64,000 nt of DNA from Mantamonas sphyraenae (taxonomy: Eukaryota; CRuMs; Mantamonadidae). Location of the stretch: positions 186,001-250,000 of the forward strand of contig JAPMXV010000015.1 in the NCBI GenBank assembly GCA_026936335.1, given 5' to 3'. Under the pieces are notes generated by a model. The model searched no databases. It had not been told where the DNA came from and saw only the letters and a program-made list of their open reading frames with translations. This document shows, piece after piece, positions 59,468 through 64,000 of this stretch. The stretch's first letter is position 1, and each line of letters starts with the position of its first letter. A program made the translations under genes and the position numbers.

Positions 59468-61213
59468 ATGATGCCGTTTGGGCCCGGTGGGTCCGGCGAA
59501 GGGAAACGTTTGCGTGTGGCGTTGGAGAGCGGTGCGATGGAGGCTCATGCGATTATTGTGGAGGAAAACAATGTGGTGAATGTGACATGGAAGGCAACCG
59601 AGTGGGAGCTGGAGGTGTTGAAAACGGCGTTGCAGGCGTGGAAAGGAAACAACCTCAAGCTGCGGTGCAGGAAACTCCGCATGGAGACACTTGCGGAACT
59701 GGTGGATGCGATTCTCAGCGATGGAAATGAGTTGCAAGCGTTGAAGCTGAAGGAGGTGACGCGGTCAGAGGGTGAGGCGGCGCTTGCGAAAGTGCTCGAG
59801 GAAAGAGGGTCCACGCTCTTGGCGCTGCACATCGGTCGCTGGATCTTTGACAGTGACAAACACCGTATACCGTTGGTGTGTACTGCGATTGGTAGTGGTT
59901 GCACTGCTCTTCGCGAAGTGTGTTTGGAGGTTTCACCCGAGAAAGAAGCCCTGGAGCATCTGGTTCAGAACTGCACGCATCTGAAGGTCCTACGCTTGCT
60001 ACAGCTGCGTTCAAAAGGGAGAAAGAGTTGGAAGTGGCTGGGGGAGGCTGTGAGCAAAAGTCGGCTTCGGGAGGTGCAGTTTGGGTTTTCGCAGCAGGTG
60101 AAGGGTGTCGGAGCGATGCTGAGCAAGATGTTCCTCTGTGAAACACTGCGCATCGTGACTTTGAGTGGCCAGGTGGCATCTGTGGAGGTTGATGAGCTGG
60201 AAGGAGTGGCAGAGGCACTGGAGACGGGAGGCCGGCAACTGCGCAGGATGGATCTGAGCAATTTCTGGGTGGGCAGGGAGGCCAAAGAATGGGCAGCTGA
60301 GGAGAGGGTGTCTCTGATGGCGGGTGTGTGCAAGGCGTTGCAGGGACACACGCAGCTGGATATGGTGGGACTTGGGGCGCCTTTGGATGATGAGGCGACC
60401 GTGGCGATGGCCGAGGCCATGGTAGAGATGGATGAGCTGCGTGAATTGCGGTTGCCGTATGGAAGCACGCCAGAGTATGGGTTGTGTATGCTTGCAGAGG
60501 CTGTGCGGCGGCACCCTGCGTTGGAGTGGGTTCAGCTTGCGACCGGGGTGGTCTCGAGGGTTCTTGGGGCGGAAGCAAGAGACGCTCTCGTGGGGATGGT
60601 GAGGGAAAACGACAGATTGCAAGTGGTGGAGGGTCCGTGGGGGGAGTTTGGGGCAAACAGTGCGATGCGAGGGCATGTTGTTCGGGCAGCGCTGGGGCAT
60701 GTGAGACTTCAGACGATTGGAAATCGAACGTGGGGAGGTGTGGATGAGGTGTTTGAGGAGAACATGGCGTGTGCTGAGAGGTTGGTGAAGGCGGAGAGTG
60801 TGGAGAGTGTGCGGGAGGAGCTGGAGAGGGGCTTGGGAGTGACCACGCGGATGGCGGGAAGGCGGCAAAGGGAATGGGTGGTGGAGAATGTGTTGGTGAA
60901 GGGGAATGTGGAGGTGTGGGAGGTGTTGGAGGAGTATGGGTTGCGGGAGGAGTTGACAGAGTGGGAGAAGGAGCAATGTGGGGAGATTGTGAGGGAGAAG
61001 GGTGTGTGGAGGAAGGAGTGGCATTGGGTGATGGGTGAGGAGGTGGATGAGAGGATAGAAGTGGCACTGGTGATGAACATGGAGGAGAGAGATGTGATGT
61101 TTGAGGCAGGTGGGATGGAGGGGTATGTGGAAGAGACGGGGTGGGAGGGATGGGTGACACTGCCGGATGAGGTGATGGAGAGAGCGGTGAAGTGGTTGGG
61201 GGAGGGGTCATGA
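59468..61213 (+). CDS. LRR protein with ankyrin-like pair and C-terminal module (LRR-5)
   Basis: 581 residues from ATG 59468 (a second ATG follows at once: MMPFGPGGSGEG). LRRs: LQALKLKEVTR, LREVCLEVSP, LKVLRLLQLRS, LREVQFGFSQ, LRIVTLSGQVA, LRRMDLSNFWV, LDMVGLGAPLD, LRELRLPYGS. The 3' part from about 60770 is nearly the same DNA as LRR-4 and LRR-6, covering the ankyrin-like pair and the module ending PDEVMERAVKWLGEGS. The stop TGA overlaps an ATG (ATGA at 61210-61213) that is in frame with LRR-6. Confidence 0.85.
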   Translation: MMPFGPGGSGEGKRLRVALESGAMEAHAIIVEENNVVNVTWKATEWELEVLKTALQAWKGNNLKLRCRKLRMETLAELVDAILSDGNELQALKLKEVTRSEGEAALAKVLEERGSTLLALHIGRWIFDSDKHRIPLVCTAIGSGCTALREVCLEVSPEKEALEHLVQNCTHLKVLRLLQLRSKGRKSWKWLGEAVSKSRLREVQFGFSQQVKGVGAMLSKMFLCETLRIVTLSGQVASVEVDELEGVAEALETGGRQLRRMDLSNFWVGREAKEWAAEERVSLMAGVCKALQGHTQLDMVGLGAPLDDEATVAMAEAMVEMDELRELRLPYGSTPEYGLCMLAEAVRRHPALEWVQLATGVVSRVLGAEARDALVGMVRENDRLQVVEGPWGEFGANSAMRGHVVRAALGHVRLQTIGNRTWGGVDEVFEENMACAERLVKAESVESVREELERGLGVTTRMAGRRQREWVVENVLVKGNVEVWEVLEEYGLREELTEWEKEQCGEIVREKGVWRKEWHWVMGEEVDERIEVALVMNMEERDVMFEAGGMEGYVEETGWEGWVTLPDEVMERAVKWLGEGS

Positions 61214-61245
61214 TCGTGACGGTTGGCGATGTGTGCACCAACAAA

Positions 61246-63000
61246 ATGGCTCTTCTTCCCCGGGAGCCGACCGCTCTACAGCGAGCGTTGGAAGGCAGTG
61301 TGGAGGATGTGCGAGAGGAATTGATGAAGAATGAACTTCAGGTGAATGTGAAATGGGCCAATGTCTCAGAGGACGAGCTGGCCAAGCTGCAGGAAGCGTG
61401 CGAGGGAGTGGAAGTGCGAGCGTTGTCGCTGAACTGTGGCAAAGTGCCGATGGGGTCTGTGGGGGCATTTCTGGAAGGGTGCATGGCACAGCAGAGGCAC
61501 TTGCAGGTGTTGAAGTTGTACCAATTGGCCCAGGGAGAAGGCGAGGGCCAGGATGGACCGGCAAAGTTGTTCCAAGCGCTGGAGTTGGTGGGAGGGGCGC
61601 TTCGTGAGTTGAGAGTGAAGCGGTCACTGGATGGATTAAGGATGCGATCGAGGAATTCGTGGAAGAACGTATTGATTTATGCGGTGGCCAATGGGTGCCC
61701 GATGCTGGAGGAGTTGTGGTTGGACGAACGCCTGAGTGGGGACGACCTTGGACGGGTGCTGCACTCTTGCACGAGGCTGAAAGGGTTGCGCCTGACACAT
61801 TTCGGATTGGAGAGTGAGGATGAGACACTGGAGATGGCACGGCTGATCGGGGAGAGCGGGTTGCGTGTGGTGAAGCTTTCCTTGCAGAAATCGTGGTCAA
61901 ACCTTGGCACCATCGTCGGGGCGATGCTTGAATGTGGGACACTGAGGGAATTGGTTCTCAATGGCACTTTGACGGATGAAGAATCAGTGAAAGGGCTGGG
62001 AAGGGCGTTGGAGGGCGGTGGCGGGCAACTGCGTCAGCTGGATCTGCAGTGGCTGCGTTTGAACAGCGTGTTGCAGAGAAGGTTTCGGGAGAGTGGAGAA
62101 TCGATGATGTTGGGATTGTGTGAGGCGTTGCAGGGACACACGCAGCTGGAGATGGTTGGATTGGGCATGGAGTTGGATACGAAGGAGGCAACAGCGCTGG
62201 CGACGGCGTTGGAAGGGATGAAGGGTCTGAGAGAGGTGTGCTTGCCGCATGGAAGCACATCGGATGAAGGAATGATTGCAGTGGCGGATGTGCTGCGTGT
62301 GCATCCGACAGTGGTGCAGGTGACGTTGGGATCGTACTTGAAGGAACGAGTGAGCGATGAGGTGGGTGATGCACTGTTGAGGATGGTAGAAGAGAATGAG
62401 AGGTTGGTAGAGGCAATTGGACCTTGGGCAAAGAGAGATGTGAACATGGAGGTGCGGGAGAAAGTGTTGAAGGCAGTGGAAGGACGTGTGCGGCTGCAGC
62501 GAATTGGGGGATATGGGGATGGTTTTGAAGCAGCGTTTCGGAAGAAGAAGAACAGTGCACAGAGATTGGTGAAGGCGGAGAGTGTGGATGCGGTGCGGGA
62601 GGAGCTGGAGAGGGGATTGTGGGTGAACACGCGTGTGTTACGGGGATGGGAAGAAGGGGAGTGGGTGGTGGAGAATGTGTTGGTGAAGGGGAATGTGGAG
62701 GTGTGGGAGGTGTTGGAGGAGTATGGGTTGCGGGAGGAGTTGACAGAGTGGGAGAAGGAGCAATGTGGGGAGATTGTGAGGGAGAAGGGTGTGTGGAGGA
62801 AGGAATGGCATTGGGTGATGGGTGAGGAGGTGGATGAGAGGATAGAGGTGGCACTGGTGATGAACATGGAGGAGAGAGATGTGATGTTTGAGGCAGGTGG
62901 GATGGAGGGGTATGTGGAAGAGACGGGGTGGGAGGGATGGGTGACACTGCCGGATGAGGTGATGGAGAGAGTGGTGAAGTGGTTGGGGGAGGGGTCATGA
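61246..63000 (+). CDS. LRR protein with ankyrin-like pair and C-terminal module (LRR-6)
   Basis: 584 residues from ATG 61246 (MALLPREPTALQRALEGSVE). An in-frame ATG at 61210 overlaps the LRR-5 stop and would add MIVTVGDVCTNK. LRRs: LQVLKLYQLAQ, LRELRVKRSLD, LEELWLDERLS, LKGLRLTHFGL, LRVVKLSLQKS, LRELVLNGTL, LRQLDLQWLRL, LEMVGLGMELD, LREVCLPHGS, VVQVTLGSYLK. Then comes the ankyrin-like pair and full module (IEVALVMNMEER, MFEAGGMEGY, LPDEVMERVVKWLGEGS). The central part (LRREVCLPHGS to RIGGYGDGF) is also shared with LRR-2. It is the best intact member to represent the family. Confidence 0.87.
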   Translation: MALLPREPTALQRALEGSVEDVREELMKNELQVNVKWANVSEDELAKLQEACEGVEVRALSLNCGKVPMGSVGAFLEGCMAQQRHLQVLKLYQLAQGEGEGQDGPAKLFQALELVGGALRELRVKRSLDGLRMRSRNSWKNVLIYAVANGCPMLEELWLDERLSGDDLGRVLHSCTRLKGLRLTHFGLESEDETLEMARLIGESGLRVVKLSLQKSWSNLGTIVGAMLECGTLRELVLNGTLTDEESVKGLGRALEGGGGQLRQLDLQWLRLNSVLQRRFRESGESMMLGLCEALQGHTQLEMVGLGMELDTKEATALATALEGMKGLREVCLPHGSTSDEGMIAVADVLRVHPTVVQVTLGSYLKERVSDEVGDALLRMVEENERLVEAIGPWAKRDVNMEVREKVLKAVEGRVRLQRIGGYGDGFEAAFRKKKNSAQRLVKAESVDAVREELERGLWVNTRVLRGWEEGEWVVENVLVKGNVEVWEVLEEYGLREELTEWEKEQCGEIVREKGVWRKEWHWVMGEEVDERIEVALVMNMEERDVMFEAGGMEGYVEETGWEGWVTLPDEVMERVVKWLGEGS

Positions 63001-63032
63001 TTGTGATGGTTGGCGATGTGTGCACCAACAAA

Positions 63033-64000
63033 ATGGCTCTTCTTCCCCGGGAGCCGACCGCTCTACAGCGAGCGTTGGAAGGCAGTGTGGAGGATGTGCG
63101 AGAGGAATTGATGAAGAATGAACTTCAGGTGAATGTGAAATGGACCAATGTCTCAGAGGACGAGCTGGCCAAGCTGCAGGAAGCGTGCGAGGGGGTGGAA
63201 GTGCGAGCGTTGTCGCTGAACTGTGGCAAAGTGCCGATGGGGTCTGTGGGGGCATTTCTGGAAGGGTGCATGGCACAGCAGAGGCACTTGCAGGTGTTGA
63301 AGTTGTACCAACTGGCCCAGGGAGAAGGCGAGGGCCAGGATGGACCGGCAAAGTTGTTCCAAGCGCTGGAGTTGGTGGGAGGGGCGCTTCGTGAGTTGAT
63401 AGTGAAGCGGTCACTGGATGGATGGAGGATGCGATCGTGGACTTCGTGGAGGAACGTATTGATTTATGCGGTGGCCAATGGGTGCCCGATGCTGGAGGAG
63501 TTGCGGCTGGACGAATGCCTGAGTGGGGACGACCTTGGACGGGTGCTGCACTCTTGCACGAGGCTGAAAGGGTTGCGCCTGACAAGGTTCGGATTGGAGA
63601 GTGAGGGGGAGACGCTGGAGATGGCACGGCTGATCGGGGAGAGCAGGTTGCGTGTGGCGAAGCTTTCCTTGCAGAAATCGTGGTCAAACCTTGGCACCAT
63701 TGTTGGGGCGATGCTTGGATGTGGGACACTGAGGGAATTGGTTCTCAATGGCACTTTGACGGATGAAGAATCAGTGAAAGGGCTGGGAAGGGCGTTGGAG
63801 GGCGGTGGCGGGCAACTGCGTCAGCTGGATCTGCAGTGGCTGCGTTTGAACAGCGTGTTGCAGAGAAGGTTTCGGGAGAGCGGAGAATCGATGATGTTGG
63901 GGTTGTGTGAGGCGTTGCAGGGACACACGCAGCTGGAGACGGTTGGATTGGGCATGGAGTTGGATACGAAGGAGGCAACAGCGCTGGCGACGGCATTGGA
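63033..64000 (+). CDS. LRR protein (LRR-7), cut by the window end
   Basis: The open frame runs from ATG 63033 (MALLPREPTALQ) to the window end without a stop; it is incomplete at its 3' end. It is a recent tandem copy of LRR-6: the two differ at scattered bases only (for example TNVSEDE for ANVSEDE, LIVKRS for LRVKRS, GCGTLREL for ECGTLREL). The repeat period is 1,787 bases, measured between the ATGA overlaps at 61210 and 62997. As in LRR-6, an in-frame ATG overlaps the stop of the preceding gene. Confidence 0.85.
   Translation, partial: MALLPREPTALQRALEGSVEDVREELMKNELQVNVKWTNVSEDELAKLQEACEGVEVRALSLNCGKVPMGSVGAFLEGCMAQQRHLQVLKLYQLAQGEGEGQDGPAKLFQALELVGGALRELIVKRSLDGWRMRSWTSWRNVLIYAVANGCPMLEELRLDECLSGDDLGRVLHSCTRLKGLRLTRFGLESEGETLEMARLIGESRLRVAKLSLQKSWSNLGTIVGAMLGCGTLRELVLNGTLTDEESVKGLGRALEGGGGQLRQLDLQWLRLNSVLQRRFRESGESMMLGLCEALQGHTQLETVGLGMELDTKEATALATAL

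Noticed and set aside
61958-63031. Pro/Ser/His-rich antisense open frames along the LRR array
   Set aside because: Mirror text of the G-rich LRR coding strand, repeated in each copy; no domain seen.

Overview
The window is a eukaryotic nuclear segment, GC-rich and gene-dense, from a protist I cannot name. Evidence: short GT-AG introns (about 95 to 350 bases) that restore conserved reading frames when removed, a ribosomal protein gene split by an intron, a GPI-anchored protein gene, an ER disulfide isomerase, mitochondrial carrier and V-ATPase assembly genes, and an IQUB homologue, a protein of flagellar axonemes. The cell is therefore probably flagellated. Nothing prokaryotic, viral or transposon-like was recognised.

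Layout. 0-14.5 kb: an RGG-repeat protein gene with internal frame slips, a large multidomain AGC kinase (RGS-like, PH, kinase, GRAM, CNB, GRAM, CNB), three ankyrin-repeat genes and a two-domain multicopper oxidase. 14.5-26.6 kb: a 3,001-residue protein with kinase, degenerate phosphatase-like and Cys-rich parts; then small housekeeping genes (CGR1/CCDC86, VMA22/CCDC115, a GPI protein, a PKR1-like protein). 26.6-44.5 kb: a large inverted duplication. Each arm carries, in mirror order, an unknown acidic nuclear-type protein, a membrane-anchored bZIP factor and ribosomal protein eL22; the spacer holds a PDI gene. The left arm also has a Patched/RND-type gene, which the right arm has lost except for its last five codons and stop. 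44.5-52.2 kb: HPRT, pyroglutamyl-peptidase I, IQUB, a mitochondrial carrier, a GH85 ENGase and a CMD/AhpD-like protein. 52.2-64 kb: a head-to-tail array of seven leucine-rich-repeat genes, the last cut by the window edge.

The most notable signal links the two accessory families. The three ankyrin proteins and the LRR proteins share one C-terminal module of about 65 residues (EVALxMNxEER ... MFEAGGM ... PDEVMER) that ends in an F-box-like helix at the very C-terminus. The LRR proteins also carry a degenerate ankyrin-like pair just before it. This looks like a lineage-expanded family of recognition proteins with a common C-terminal adaptor, by analogy with ankyrin/SOCS-box proteins. The role is inference. 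The 3' ends of the LRR genes are far more alike in DNA than their 5' halves, and one or two copies carry frameshifts, as expected of a family evolving by duplication and gene conversion.
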